Source: Pseudonocardia petroleophila (GTDB lineage Bacteria > Actinomycetota > Actinomycetes > Mycobacteriales > Pseudonocardiaceae). From it: 64,000 nucleotides of DNA. The stretch covers positions 2,115,501 to 2,179,500 of the forward strand of contig NZ_CP060131.1 in NCBI RefSeq assembly GCF_014235185.1. Direction: 5' to 3'. Every line of letters begins with the position of its first letter. Within the stretch, counting starts at the first letter, position 1. A program made the position numbers and the translations under genes. The notes under the pieces are model-generated. The model searched no databases. It had not been told where the DNA came from and saw only the letters and a program-made list of their open reading frames with translations. Positions 56,083 to 64,000 of the stretch are shown here, one piece after another.

Positions 56083-58075
56083 CGCGTTGGCGGGGCCGGT
56101 GGTGCTGCGCGGACGGACCGCTCCGTCGCGGGTGCTGTTCGGCCCGCACGTCACCAACCTCGGGCACCGGCGCTCGATCTCCCCGCGGCACGTCGCCTAC
56201 TACGCCCGGCGGGCCGCCGGGGGTGCGGGCGTCGTCGTCACCGAGACGGCGTCGGTGCACGACTCCGACTGGCCCTACGAGCGCGCCCCGCTCGCGGCCG
56301 ACTGCGCCGGGGGCTGGCGGGCCGTCGCCGACGCGTGCCGCCCGGCCCTCGTGCTCGCCGGGCTGGGGCACGCCGGCTCCCAGGGCAGCTCGGCGTACGG
56401 GCAGCAGGCGCTGTGGGCGCCGTCGCGCGTCGCCGACGTGGCCTCGCGGGAGGTCCCGATGGCGATGGAACAGCCCGAGATCGATGCGCTGGTGGCCGGG
56501 TTCGCCGCCGCCGCGTCGCTCGCGGTGGAGGCCGGGTGCGACGGCGTCGAGATCGAGGCGGGGCAGCACTCGCTGCTGCGGCAGTTCCTGTCCGGGCTGA
56601 CGAACCACCGCACCGACGGGTACGGCCTCGACCGCTCGCTGCTGCTGCGGCAGGTGCTGGCGGCCGTGCGCGCCGCGACCGGTGACGATCACGTGCTGGG
56701 CCTGCGCCTGTGCTGCGACGAGCTGGCGCCGTGGGCCGGGATCACGCCGGACTCCGCGGTCGGCACCGTCCGCGCGGTGGCGGCCTGGACGGACTACGTC
56801 GTGCCGGTGCGGGGCAGCGGGATGACCGTGTCGGCCACCCGTCCCGATCTGCACACCCCTCCTGGCTTCAACGCTTTGCTCTGCTTACCCCTACGCACCG
56901 GTCTGGCCGGGGGTGATGCGTACGGGTATGCAGAGCAAAGGGTGGTGCTGCAGGGGTCCGTGGTCGACCCGGCCGCCGCGCAGGCCGCGCTCGACGACGG
57001 GGTGTGCGACCTCGTCGAGATGACCCGCGCGCAGATCACCGACCCCGACCTCGTCGCCCGCGTCCGGGCGGGCACCCCGGAGCGGATCCGGCCCTGCACC
57101 CTGTCCAACCAGCGGTCGCAGGTGCGCGACCCGCGTAACCCGGTCGTCTCCGACGAGGCCGAGCCCGACGCGGGGCACGAGACCGACCCCGTGCCCGCGC
57201 CGGACGGCCCGCCCCGCGACGTGCTGGTCGTCGGCGGCGGACCCGCCGGGCTGGAGGCCGCGCGGGTGCTGGCGACGGCGGGGCACCGGGTGCGCCTGGT
57301 CGAGCGGTCCGAGGTCCTGGGCGGCGCGCTGCGGCTCGCGGCCGCCGTGGCCGGGCGGGAGCGGATGGGCGTGCTCGTGCCGTGGTGGGAGCGGGAGCTC
57401 GCCCGTCTCGGGGTGCGGGTCGACACGGGCGTGCGGGTGACGCCGGCCGACCTCGACGCCGCCGGTGCCGCCGTCCTGCTCGCCACCGGATCGCGGCCCG
57501 GCCCGCGCGACTACCCCTGCGACGTCCCCGTGCTCGCGGCCGCCGAGTTCGAGGCCGCCGTCCTGGCCACCGGCCACGCCGACGCCGGCCTGCCACCCGG
57601 CCCCGTCCTCGTCCACGACCCGCTCGGCGACTGGACGGGCGTCGGGATCGCCGAGCAGCTCGCCGCCGCGGGCCGGGAGACCGTGCTCGTCACCCCCGAC
57701 CAGGTCGCGGGCACCCAGCTCGCGCTCACCGGCGACCTCGCCCCGGCCAACGCCCGCCTGGAGCGGGCCGGGGTGGCGCGCGAGCTGTGCTCCCGGCTGG
57801 TCGGTGCACGTGCCGGGCGGGCGGTGCTGGAGCACGTCTGGACCGGGGAGCAGCGCTCCGTGGAGTGCCGCGCGGTGGTCGACTGCGGCCACCGCCTCCC
57901 CGACGACGCCCTGTGGCGCGCCCGCCCCCACCACCCGCGCGCGGGTGACTGCGTGGCCCCCCGCACCGTGCACGAGGCCGTGCTGGAGGGTCGCCGGGCC
58001 GCGGCGGAGGTCGTGCGCGGAGAAGGGGGTCGGGGCGACCGTTCTCGCGCACGGGCGGCGCAGCCGCCGTGCTGA
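56057..58075 (+). CDS. Mycofactocin-system FadH/OYE-family oxidoreductase 1
   Basis: A roughly 670-residue two-part flavoprotein. The N-terminal OYE TIM barrel has APSRVLFGPHVTNLGHRRSI, GHAGSQGSSAYGQ and GCDGVEIEAGQHSLLRQFLS. The C-terminal FAD/NAD part starts VLVVGGGPAGLEAARVLATA (about 390). Between them the Fe-S segment reads RPCTLSNQRSQVRDPRNPVVS. Three positions that are Cys in the neighbouring OYE2 (CVGCNQECVGR ... LGC) are Ser here, so the 4Fe-4S cluster is probably absent. A 67-bp inverted repeat lies within the barrel-coding part. The start is uncertain: GTG 56057 or TTG 56087. Confidence 0.85.
   Translation: MGTDGSAVRALAGPVVLRGRTAPSRVLFGPHVTNLGHRRSISPRHVAYYARRAAGGAGVVVTETASVHDSDWPYERAPLAADCAGGWRAVADACRPALVLAGLGHAGSQGSSAYGQQALWAPSRVADVASREVPMAMEQPEIDALVAGFAAAASLAVEAGCDGVEIEAGQHSLLRQFLSGLTNHRTDGYGLDRSLLLRQVLAAVRAATGDDHVLGLRLCCDELAPWAGITPDSAVGTVRAVAAWTDYVVPVRGSGMTVSATRPDLHTPPGFNALLCLPLRTGLAGGDAYGYAEQRVVLQGSVVDPAAAQAALDDGVCDLVEMTRAQITDPDLVARVRAGTPERIRPCTLSNQRSQVRDPRNPVVSDEAEPDAGHETDPVPAPDGPPRDVLVVGGGPAGLEAARVLATAGHRVRLVERSEVLGGALRLAAAVAGRERMGVLVPWWERELARLGVRVDTGVRVTPADLDAAGAAVLLATGSRPGPRDYPCDVPVLAAAEFEAAVLATGHADAGLPPGPVLVHDPLGDWTGVGIAEQLAAAGRETVLVTPDQVAGTQLALTGDLAPANARLERAGVARELCSRLVGARAGRAVLEHVWTGEQRSVECRAVVDCGHRLPDDALWRARPHHPRAGDCVAPRTVHEAVLEGRRAAAEVVRGEGGRGDRSRARAAQPPC
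56874..56940. repeat. 67-bp near-perfect inverted repeat inside the OYE1 gene
   Basis: Arms of 24 bp (56874-56897 and 56917-56940), identical at 22 positions, start CTTTGCTCTGC and end GCAGAGCAAAG around a 19-base centre. Base composition is lower in GC than the flanks. Encoded residues (about ALLCLPLRTGLAGGDAYGYA) interrupt the otherwise OYE-like path from PGFN to VVLQGSVVDP. It looks like a small palindromic insertion (MITE or REP type) that keeps the frame open. Confidence 0.75.
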
Positions 58076-59961
58076 ACGACCCGCTGCGCCTCGGCCCGCT
58101 GACCCTGCGGAACCGGGTCGTGTTCTCCGCCCACCTCACCAACTACGCCGTCGACGGCCTCCCCACTGCGCAGCACGCCGCCTACTACGCCGCCCGGGCC
58201 GCGGGCGGGGCCGGGCTGGTGATCACCGAGGAGCACGGCGTCGACCCGCACGACCGGCCCTACGAGAAGCTGATCCACTCCTGCGCCGACGCGCTGCCCG
58301 GCTACCGCGCGATCACCGACGCCGTGCACGCCCACGGCGCCGCCGTGCTCGCCCAGCTCACGCACAACGGCGGGCAGTCGAGCGGGATGTACACGCGCCG
58401 GCCGGTGCACGCGCCGTCGCCGGTGCCGGACCCGCTGTTCCGCGAGGTCCCCGTCGAGCTCGACGCGGCGGGCATCGCCCGGATCGTCGACGGCTACGCG
58501 GAGACCGCGGCCCGGTGCGTCGCGGGCGGGTTCGACGGCGTCGAGCTGCAGGGGGCGCACTCGTCGCTGGTCCGGCAGTTCCTCTCGCCCGCCACCAACC
58601 GGCGCACCGACGCCTACGGCCGCGACCGGGACCGCTTCCTGGTCGAGGTCGTCGCCGCCGTGCGCGCCGCGATCGGACCCGACCGCGTGCTCGGCGTGCG
58701 GCTGTGCGGCGACGAGGGGATCGCGCACGGCATCGGGATCGACGACGCCGTCGCGACCGCCCGCGTCCTGCGCGACGGCGGGCACGTCCAGTACCTCAAC
58801 ACCGCGATCGGCGTCGCCACCTCGACGCTCTACCTGGTCGAGGCCTCGCTGCGCTTCGCCCCGGGTCACGCGCTGTCGATCCCGGCGGCGATCCGGCGGG
58901 CCGTCGACCTGCCGGTGATCGGGGTCGGGCGGTTCACCACCCCGGCCGACGCCGAGCGCGCGCTGGCCGAGGGCGCCTGCGACCTCGTCGGCGTCGTGCG
59001 CGGGCAGATCGCCGATCCCGCGTTCGCCTCGGCCCCGGTGCGCGCGTGCGTGGGCTGCAACCAGGAGTGCGTCGGGCGGGTGGGCCGGAACCGGTGGCTG
59101 GGCTGCGTCGTCAACCCGCGGGCCGGGCGGGAGGCCGTGGCGCTGCCCGCGCCGGGCGTCCCGAAGCGGGTGCTCGTCGTCGGGGGCGGCCCGGGCGGGC
59201 TGCGGGCGGCGGCCACCGCGGCGGCGCGCGGCCACCGGGTCGTGCTGTGCGAGCGCGACACCGCGACCGGCGGCGCGGTGCGCCTCGCGGCCGCCGCGCC
59301 GGGACGGGCGGAGTTCGGGAACGTCGTGCGCGACCTGCTCGCCGGGTGCCGGGCCGCGGGCGTCGAGATCCGGACGGGGACCGACGTCGACGCGGCGTAC
59401 GTCGACCGGGAGGCCCCCGACGTCGTGGTGCTGGCGACCGGCGCGCGCCCGCGGCTCCCGGACTGGGCGCGCGGGACCGACGGGGTGGTCGACGTGCGCG
59501 ACGTGCTGTCGGGGAAGGTGACCTCGACAGGGTCGGTGCTGGTCTACGACGAGCTGGGCTTCCACCAGGCGCCCGCCGCCGCGGAGCGGCTCGCGGCGGA
59601 GGGAGGCACCGTGGAGATCATGACGCCCGGGCTGGTGGTGGCCCAGGACCTCGGGACCACGCTCGACGTCGAGCTGTTCCACCGGCGCGCGCACGCCGCC
59701 GGCATCACGCTGACGACCGACCGCGTGGTCACCGCGGCCGCCGACGGGCCGGAGGTGACGGTGCTGCACCACACGGTCGGCTCGGTCGAGCAGCGGCGCT
59801 ACGACCTCGTCGTCACCGTCGTGCCCCCCGAACCCGACGACGCGCTGTGGACCGCCCTGCGCGACGGCCCGCGCCCGGTGCACCGCGTCGGCGACTGCCT
59901 CGCCCCCCGCCGCGTGCACGCGGCCGTGGTCGAGGGCGACCGCGCGGCGGTGGCGCTGTGA
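58069..59961 (+). CDS. Mycofactocin-system FadH/OYE-family oxidoreductase 2
   Basis: A 630-residue FMN/FAD/4Fe-4S reductase related to 2,4-dienoyl-CoA reductase. The barrel begins LRLGPLTLRNRVVFSAHLTN, with QLTHNGGQSSGMYTRR (active-site His/Asn), FDGVELQGAHSSLVRQFLSP and VIGVGRFTTP. Fe-S ligands are intact: ACVGCNQECVGR and LGCVVNP. The dinucleotide domain starts VLVVGGGPGGLRAAATAA. GTG at 58069 overlaps OYE1 by 7 bases, and the stop overlaps mftE. Natural substrate unknown; co-occurrence with mft genes suggests a mycofactocin-linked redox partner. Confidence 0.92.
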   Translation: MLNDPLRLGPLTLRNRVVFSAHLTNYAVDGLPTAQHAAYYAARAAGGAGLVITEEHGVDPHDRPYEKLIHSCADALPGYRAITDAVHAHGAAVLAQLTHNGGQSSGMYTRRPVHAPSPVPDPLFREVPVELDAAGIARIVDGYAETAARCVAGGFDGVELQGAHSSLVRQFLSPATNRRTDAYGRDRDRFLVEVVAAVRAAIGPDRVLGVRLCGDEGIAHGIGIDDAVATARVLRDGGHVQYLNTAIGVATSTLYLVEASLRFAPGHALSIPAAIRRAVDLPVIGVGRFTTPADAERALAEGACDLVGVVRGQIADPAFASAPVRACVGCNQECVGRVGRNRWLGCVVNPRAGREAVALPAPGVPKRVLVVGGGPGGLRAAATAAARGHRVVLCERDTATGGAVRLAAAAPGRAEFGNVVRDLLAGCRAAGVEIRTGTDVDAAYVDREAPDVVVLATGARPRLPDWARGTDGVVDVRDVLSGKVTSTGSVLVYDELGFHQAPAAAERLAAEGGTVEIMTPGLVVAQDLGTTLDVELFHRRAHAAGITLTTDRVVTAAADGPEVTVLHHTVGSVEQRRYDLVVTVVPPEPDDALWTALRDGPRPVHRVGDCLAPRRVHAAVVEGDRAAVAL

Positions 59962-60659
59962 ACGGCGCGCACCGGCTCGGGGAGCGCGCCTGGACCGACC
60001 TCGGCGGCCCGCACACCGTGCTCGTCCCCGTCGGCTCGCTGGAGCAGCACGGCCCGCACCTGCCGCTCGACACCGACGCGCGTATCGCCGCCGCCGTGAC
60101 CCGCCGCGCCGCCGACGGCGATCCGGCGCTGCTCGTCGCGCCGCCGCTGGCCTACGGGGCGTCCGGGGAGCACGAGGGCTTCGCCGGCACGCTGTCGATC
60201 GGGCACGACGCCCTGCGCGCGGTGCTCGTGGAGCTGGGTCGCAGCGCGGCGCGCTGGGCGCAGCGGCTGGTGTTCGTCAACGGCCACGGCGGCAACCTCC
60301 CGACCGTGCCCGACGCCGTCGCGCAGCTCCGGCACGAGGGACGCGAGGTCGCCTGGTTCGGCTGCGCCGTCCCCGCCGGCGACGCCCACGCCGGCCGCAC
60401 CGAGACGTCGATCCTCCTCGCGCTCGACCCCTCCGTCGTCCGGATCGAGGCGCTGGAGCCCGGCAACACCGCCCCGCTGCAGGAGCTGCTGCCCGTGCTG
60501 GTGCGCGGCGGGGTGGCCGCGGCCAGCCCCAACGGCGTGCTCGGCGACCCCCGCGGCGCCACCGCCCGGGAGGGCGAGGAGCTGCTCGGGCACATGGTCG
60601 GGCAGCTCCGCGAGCGCCTGCACCGCTGGCTGCCCGACGACCGCGGCCGCCTGGGCTGA
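59958..60659 (+). CDS. mftE: MftE, mycofactocin precursor creatininase-family peptidase
   Basis: A 233-residue creatininase-fold metallopeptidase that cuts the matured MftA to release the Val-Tyr-derived AHDP. Metal and active-site motifs: VPVGSLEQHGPHLPLDTDAR (Glu, His, Asp), GASGEHEGFAGTLSIG, FVNGHGGNLPTV and AGDAHAGRTETSILLAL. GTG overlaps the OYE2 stop as GTGA. Confidence 0.95.
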   Translation: MNGAHRLGERAWTDLGGPHTVLVPVGSLEQHGPHLPLDTDARIAAAVTRRAADGDPALLVAPPLAYGASGEHEGFAGTLSIGHDALRAVLVELGRSAARWAQRLVFVNGHGGNLPTVPDAVAQLRHEGREVAWFGCAVPAGDAHAGRTETSILLALDPSVVRIEALEPGNTAPLQELLPVLVRGGVAAASPNGVLGDPRGATAREGEELLGHMVGQLRERLHRWLPDDRGRLG

Positions 60660-60672
60660 GCCGGCCGACGGG

Positions 60673-61806
60673 TCAGCCGGTGGCCAGGAGCAGCGGCACG
60701 AGCTGCTCGGCGGAGGTCAGCGAGCCGTGCTGGCCGGGCATCCGCGAGATCAGCGGCTCGGCCCCGGACCGGATCACGGCGGCGGTGCCGCGGGCCGCCA
60801 CCACGACGTCGCCGACCCGGTCGCGCATCCCGGGCGCGACCGGCCCGAACCACCCCTCGGCGACGGCCTGCTCGCCCGGCACCACCCACGCGTCGTCGCG
60901 CAGGACGGCCCGCCACGCGGCGAGCACGTCGTCGGCGGCCCCCGGTCGCGCGTAGACGTGCCGGGCGCGGGCGTCGCCGCCGAGCAGCAGGACGCCGTGC
61001 TGCAGGGCCTCGTCGGTGTCGGCGTCGAAGATCCGGTCGGCGTGCACCATCCCGTGGTCGCCGGTGATCGCCAGCACCGCTCCGGGCGGCAGGTTCTCCA
61101 CGATCCGCTGGGCGAGCCGGTCGACCTGGGCGAGCTGGATCCGCCAGGCGAGGCTGCCCGGCCCGTGCAGGTGGCCCATCGCGTCGAGGTCGGCGTGGTA
61201 GCCGTAGCAGAGCCGGCGCTCCGGACCGGCGAGCGCGGCGATCACCTCGACGGCCAGGTCGCCGAGTGCGTGCACGCCGCGGTAGCGCCCGCCGCGCAGC
61301 GCCGCGCGGGTCAGGCCCGAGCCGCGGAACACCTGGTTCGACACCACGGTGACCCCGATCCCGGCCGCGGACGCGCGCTCCAGCGCGGTGGGGGTGGGCT
61401 GGACGGTCTCGGGCGGCCGGGACTCGCGCAGGTCGACCGGGCGGTCCACGCCGTGGGAGGTCCACTTCAGCGAGTCGAGCAGCTCGCCGTCGACGCGGAA
61501 GGTGATCCCGAGCAGGCCGTGCGCACCCGGCGGCAACCCGGTGCCCACCGACGCCAGGCTGATCGAGGTGCTGGACGGGAAGCCCACGGTCACCGGCCCG
61601 GCGTCGGCCAGCGAGGCGAGGAACGGCGCGTCGGCGGCGTGCGCGGCCAGCAGCTCCGAGCCCAGCCCGTCGACGAGCAGCAGCGCCGCCGCCCGCACCG
61701 GCTCCACGACGAGGTCGGACGCCGGCTCCGGCATCCCCAGCGCGCGCATCAGCGCGGGCAGCACCTCGGCGAGGGAGCGGTGGCCGTAGCGCGGGAGGTC
61801 GATCAC
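60673..61806 (-). CDS. Alkaline phosphatase/nucleotide pyrophosphatase-family protein
   Basis: A 377-residue metal-dependent phosphohydrolase: AALLLVDGLGSELL (metal Asp), VGFPSSTSISLASVGTGLPPG (Ser/Thr nucleophile region), CYGYHADLDAMGHLHGP, LAITGDHGMVHAD and ISRMPGQHGSLTS. No signal peptide, so cytoplasmic. GTG at 61806. It is inserted in reverse orientation between mftE and mftF, breaking the mft transcription unit. Substrate unknown; a nucleotide-sugar or phosphodiester substrate linked to mycofactocin glycosylation is only a guess. Confidence 0.9.
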   Translation of the reverse strand: MIDLPRYGHRSLAEVLPALMRALGMPEPASDLVVEPVRAAALLLVDGLGSELLAAHAADAPFLASLADAGPVTVGFPSSTSISLASVGTGLPPGAHGLLGITFRVDGELLDSLKWTSHGVDRPVDLRESRPPETVQPTPTALERASAAGIGVTVVSNQVFRGSGLTRAALRGGRYRGVHALGDLAVEVIAALAGPERRLCYGYHADLDAMGHLHGPGSLAWRIQLAQVDRLAQRIVENLPPGAVLAITGDHGMVHADRIFDADTDEALQHGVLLLGGDARARHVYARPGAADDVLAAWRAVLRDDAWVVPGEQAVAEGWFGPVAPGMRDRVGDVVVAARGTAAVIRSGAEPLISRMPGQHGSLTSAEQLVPLLLATG

Positions 61807-61847
61807 GCGCCGAGCGTGCCAGAGACGGGCCGACCTACGCTGCCGGG

Positions 61848-63299
61848 ATGCGCACCCCCGGGCCGGCCGACACCGCGCTCCCCGACGGCGTGCGGGTGAC
61901 GCTCGACCGCCGCACCCGCAGCGTCGACGACGGCGCCGTGCTCCTCGGCGGGGCGCCGCCGCGGATGCTGCGGCTGGCGGCCGCCGGCCGGGCGCTGCTG
62001 TCCTCGGGCGCGGTCACCGTCGACGGCCCGACGTCGCGCGCGCTCGCCCGCCGCCTGCTCGACGTCGGCATCGCCCACCCGGTCGACGGGCCGCCCGGGC
62101 CGGGGCCCGGGGCCGTCACCGTCGTCGTGCCGGTGAAGGACCGCGTCGACGGGCTGCAGCGGCTGGTGGCCGCGCTGGGCGAGGTCGGAGCGCCCGGCGG
62201 GGTGGGGGCGCTGGTCGTCGTCGACGACGGCTCGGCCGATCCCGCCGCGATCCGCGCCGCCGCCGGTCCGCGGGCCACCGTGCTGCGGCACGGGACGAGC
62301 CGGGGGGCCTCGGCCGCCCGCAACACGGGCCTGCGCGCCGCGGCGACGCCGCTGGTCGCGTTCCTCGACTCCGACGTCGTGCCCGAGGAGGGCTGGCTGG
62401 CCCCGCTGCTCGCGGTGTTCGCCGACCCCGCCGTCGGGCTGGCCGCGCCGCGGATCGTCGCGCTCGCCCCGGTCGTCGGCTGGCTGGGCCGCTACGAGGC
62501 CGTGCACTCCTCGCTCGACCTCGGCCCCGACCCGGCGCTGATCGTCCCGCGCTCGCGCGTCGCCTACGTGCCGAGCGCGGCGATGGTGGTGCGCCGCGAC
62601 GCCGCGGGCGCCGGGTTCGACGAGGACATGCACGTGGCCGAGGACGTCGACCTGGTGCTGCGCCTGCACGCCGACGGCTGGCGGCTGCGGTACGCGCCCG
62701 GCTCGCGCGTCGCCCACGACCACCGCACGACGCTCGGGACGTGGTGGTGGCGCAAGGCGCAGTACGGCACGGGGGCGGCCCCGCTCGCGCTGCGCCACCA
62801 CGGCTCCGTGCCGCCGATGGTGCTGAGCCCGACCTCGGCCGCCGTCGCCGCGCTGGCCCTGCTCGCGCGGCCGTGGGCCGTCGCGGCCGCGGGCGTCGTG
62901 GGGGCGGTGGCCGTCGAGCGGCTGTCCCGCAGGCTCGACGTCCGGCACCCGCGCGCCACCGCGGCGCGGCTCGTCGGGCTCGGGTCGGTCGGGGCGCTCT
63001 CGCAGACCGCCGACGCCGTGACGCGCCACTACTGGCCGCTCTCGCTCGTCGCGTGCGCGGTGTCGCGCCGGGCCCGCCGCCGGGTGCTCGCGATCGCGCT
63101 GGCCGAGGGGGCCCTCGACTGGTGGCGGCACCGCGACCGCGACGCCCGCGTGCGCCCGGACCCGGCCTCCCACGTGCTCGCGCACCGCCTCGACGACCTC
63201 GCCTACGGCGCCGGGCTCTGGTGGGGGGCCGCGGCGCACCGCACGGCCGCGCCGCTGAGGCCGTCGGGACCGTCCGTCCGGGTTGGTCCAAATGGTTGA
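61848..63299 (+). CDS. mftF: MftF, mycofactocin glycosyltransferase
   Basis: A 483-residue family 2 glycosyltransferase that adds beta-1,4-linked glucoses to mycofactocin. An N-terminal mft-specific region (1-85, GVRVTLDRRTRSVDDGAVLLGG in pieces) precedes the catalytic domain: VTVVVPVKDRVDGLQRLV, LVVVDDGSADPAA, RGASAARNTGLRAA, DxD-like VAFLDSDVVPEEGW, and the ED pair in MHVAEDVDLVLRLHADGW. The C-terminal third has hydrophobic segments (about 330-400) for membrane association. ATG at 61848; divergent from the phosphatase gene. Confidence 0.95.
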   Translation: MRTPGPADTALPDGVRVTLDRRTRSVDDGAVLLGGAPPRMLRLAAAGRALLSSGAVTVDGPTSRALARRLLDVGIAHPVDGPPGPGPGAVTVVVPVKDRVDGLQRLVAALGEVGAPGGVGALVVVDDGSADPAAIRAAAGPRATVLRHGTSRGASAARNTGLRAAATPLVAFLDSDVVPEEGWLAPLLAVFADPAVGLAAPRIVALAPVVGWLGRYEAVHSSLDLGPDPALIVPRSRVAYVPSAAMVVRRDAAGAGFDEDMHVAEDVDLVLRLHADGWRLRYAPGSRVAHDHRTTLGTWWWRKAQYGTGAAPLALRHHGSVPPMVLSPTSAAVAALALLARPWAVAAAGVVGAVAVERLSRRLDVRHPRATAARLVGLGSVGALSQTADAVTRHYWPLSLVACAVSRRARRRVLAIALAEGALDWWRHRDRDARVRPDPASHVLAHRLDDLAYGAGLWWGAAAHRTAAPLRPSGPSVRVGPNG

Positions 63300-63517
63300 C
63301 AAACGGGAGGATCTTGCTCCGCTCCTGCGGACCTGATCAGCGATCTGATCCGCTTCAGCGGAGTCCGCGTGAGGTGGGCGTGACCAGGGCCGATCGTGGC
63401 CGGTGAGGTCAGGGTCGGCTTCGTTGCACGGCCCGATGATCAGCGGTGAGATGTGGGCGCCACCACAAGGCAGTGGTGCGTGAACAGTCACCGACGTCGT
63501 TGCCTAGGAGAAGACAT
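63300..63517 (+). promoter_or_regulatory. Intergenic region before the CODH-type operon
   Basis: A 218-base gap with lower GC than its flanks. It begins with a TTGACA hexamer straddling the mftF stop (63296-63301), but no clear -10 follows at the right distance. Further right are AT-containing palindromic stretches (CTGATCAGCGATCTGATC near 63333) and a CACCAC-N6-GTGGTG inverted repeat (63461-63478). GGAG lies 8 bases before the next ATG. Confidence 0.45.
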
Positions 63518-64000
63518 ATGGCACAGGTCCGGGTCACCGTCGACGGCGTGAACTACGCCGACGACGTCGAGCCCCGTACGTTGTTGGTCCACTACCTGAG
63601 GGAACGCCTCGGCAAGACCGGCACCCTCGTGGGGTGTGACACCAGCAACTGCGGTGCATGCACCGTGCACCTCAACGGCCAGAGCGTGAAGTCCTGCTCG
63701 GTCCTCGCGGTCCAGGCGGACGGCGCTGAGGTCACCACGATCGAGGGCATCGCCCGTGACGGCAAGCTGCACCCCGTGCAGGAAGCCTTCAACGAGAAGC
63801 ACGCCCTGCAGTGCGGCTACTGCACGCCGGGAATGATCATGCAGGCCATCGACCTGCTCGGGGACAACCCCGACCCCGACGAGCACGAGGTCCGTGAGGG
63901 CATCGAGGGCAACCTCTGCCGCTGCACGGGTTACCAGAACATCGTCCGGGCGGTGCAGTCGGCGGCGCAGAAGATGAAGCCGGGCGCGCACGCCCAGACC
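63518..64000 (+). CDS. CO-dehydrogenase-type 2Fe-2S small subunit (C-terminus cut by window edge)
   Basis: 161 codons to the window end. Both [2Fe-2S] motifs are complete: [17 protein letters not shown] with QSVKSC, and [12 protein letters not shown] with [11 protein letters not shown]. The [20 protein letters not shown] and [16 protein letters not shown] stretches are close to CoxS of form I CO dehydrogenase. Codon usage has more A/T than the neighbouring genes. The large subunit, which would show an AYxCSFR (true CODH) or AYRGAGR loop, lies outside the window. Confidence 0.9.
   Translation, partial: MAQVRVTVDGVNYADDVEPRTLLVHYLRERLGKTGTLVGCDTSNCGACTVHLNGQSVKSCSVLAVQADGAEVTTIEGIARDGKLHPVQEAFNEKHALQCGYCTPGMIMQAIDLLGDNPDPDEHEVREGIEGNLCRCTGYQNIVRAVQSAAQKMKPGAHAQT

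Noticed and set aside
58012..58060. Imperfect hairpin near the end of OYE1 as a terminator
   Set aside because: It is inside coding sequence, has several bulges, and OYE2 overlaps OYE1, so termination there is unlikely.
63296..63325. TTGACA-type promoter for the CoxS-like gene
   Set aside because: The -35-like hexamer has no -10 partner at the right distance, and it lies 217 bases upstream of the start.

Overview
The window is very GC-rich DNA with dense short-gap operons, many GTG starts and 4-base ATGA/GTGA overlaps. It holds a conservon, a resuscitation-promoting factor, a CIRCE-controlled GroEL and a mycofactocin locus. All of this points to a high-GC actinomycete, most likely Pseudonocardia or another member of the Pseudonocardiales. 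That placement is inferred from gene content and synteny; no 16S gene is present. I saw no tRNA, rRNA, CRISPR array, insertion sequence or prophage.

Layout. (1) 1-12834: a block matching, from memory, M. tuberculosis Rv0861c-Rv0867c (XPB helicase, helicase-associated protein, small protein, moaC, mog, moaE, rpf). A four-gene conservon (cvnA-D, 5026-10740) sits between the helicase-associated gene and XPB. A MobA/MocA-like nucleotidyltransferase lies beside rpf. (2) 12965-20246: a small membrane protein, a GAF kinase/response regulator pair and a five-gene LivFGHM-type ABC importer with its binding lipoprotein, closed by a strong hairpin. (3) 20315-22750: small regulatory and membrane genes. 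(4) 22780-32217: a second block resembling Rv0429c-Rv0440: groEL with two CIRCE elements, moeA, psd, pssA, a Cdc48-like ATPase, a VirR-like LytR_C protein, a DUF3263 protein and def. It contains a 22-nt tandem repeat array and a probable G-run frameshift in pssA. (5) 32214-46152: two more NarL-type two-component systems, an ABC/FtsX exporter, a deazaflavin-dependent reductase, a TPP riboswitch with thiD, a three-gene molybdenum hydroxylase operon, a Ser/Thr kinase and a frameshifted DUF418 gene. (6) 46153-63299: C1/alcohol metabolism and mycofactocin. It comprises an MftM-like methyltransferase, a clostripain-like lipoprotein, an NDMA-dependent methanol dehydrogenase with a MoxR ATPase and a CoxE-like VWA protein, then mftA, mftB, mftC, two OYE/FadH reductases, mftE, an inverted phosphatase gene and mftF. 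(7) 63518-64000: start of a CO-dehydrogenase-type small subunit gene, running off the end.

How it fits together. moaC, mog, moaE, moeA and the MocA-like protein can make and finish the molybdenum cofactor that the hydroxylase at 38213-41840 and the enzyme starting at 63518 need. The methanol dehydrogenase belongs to the alcohol dehydrogenases that keep a tightly bound nicotinamide and, in actinobacteria, are re-oxidised through mycofactocin, which the adjacent mft genes make. The MoxR/VWA pair behind it carries long His-Gly runs in both proteins and looks like an ATP-driven metal or activation chaperone. It could serve the alcohol dehydrogenase or the CODH-type enzyme.

Most notable oddities: mftD is absent from the mft run and two OYE genes take its place. 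One OYE has lost three of four expected Fe-S cysteines and carries a 67-bp near-perfect inverted repeat. ThiD lacks the usual active-site Cys. Two genes carry single-G frameshifts.
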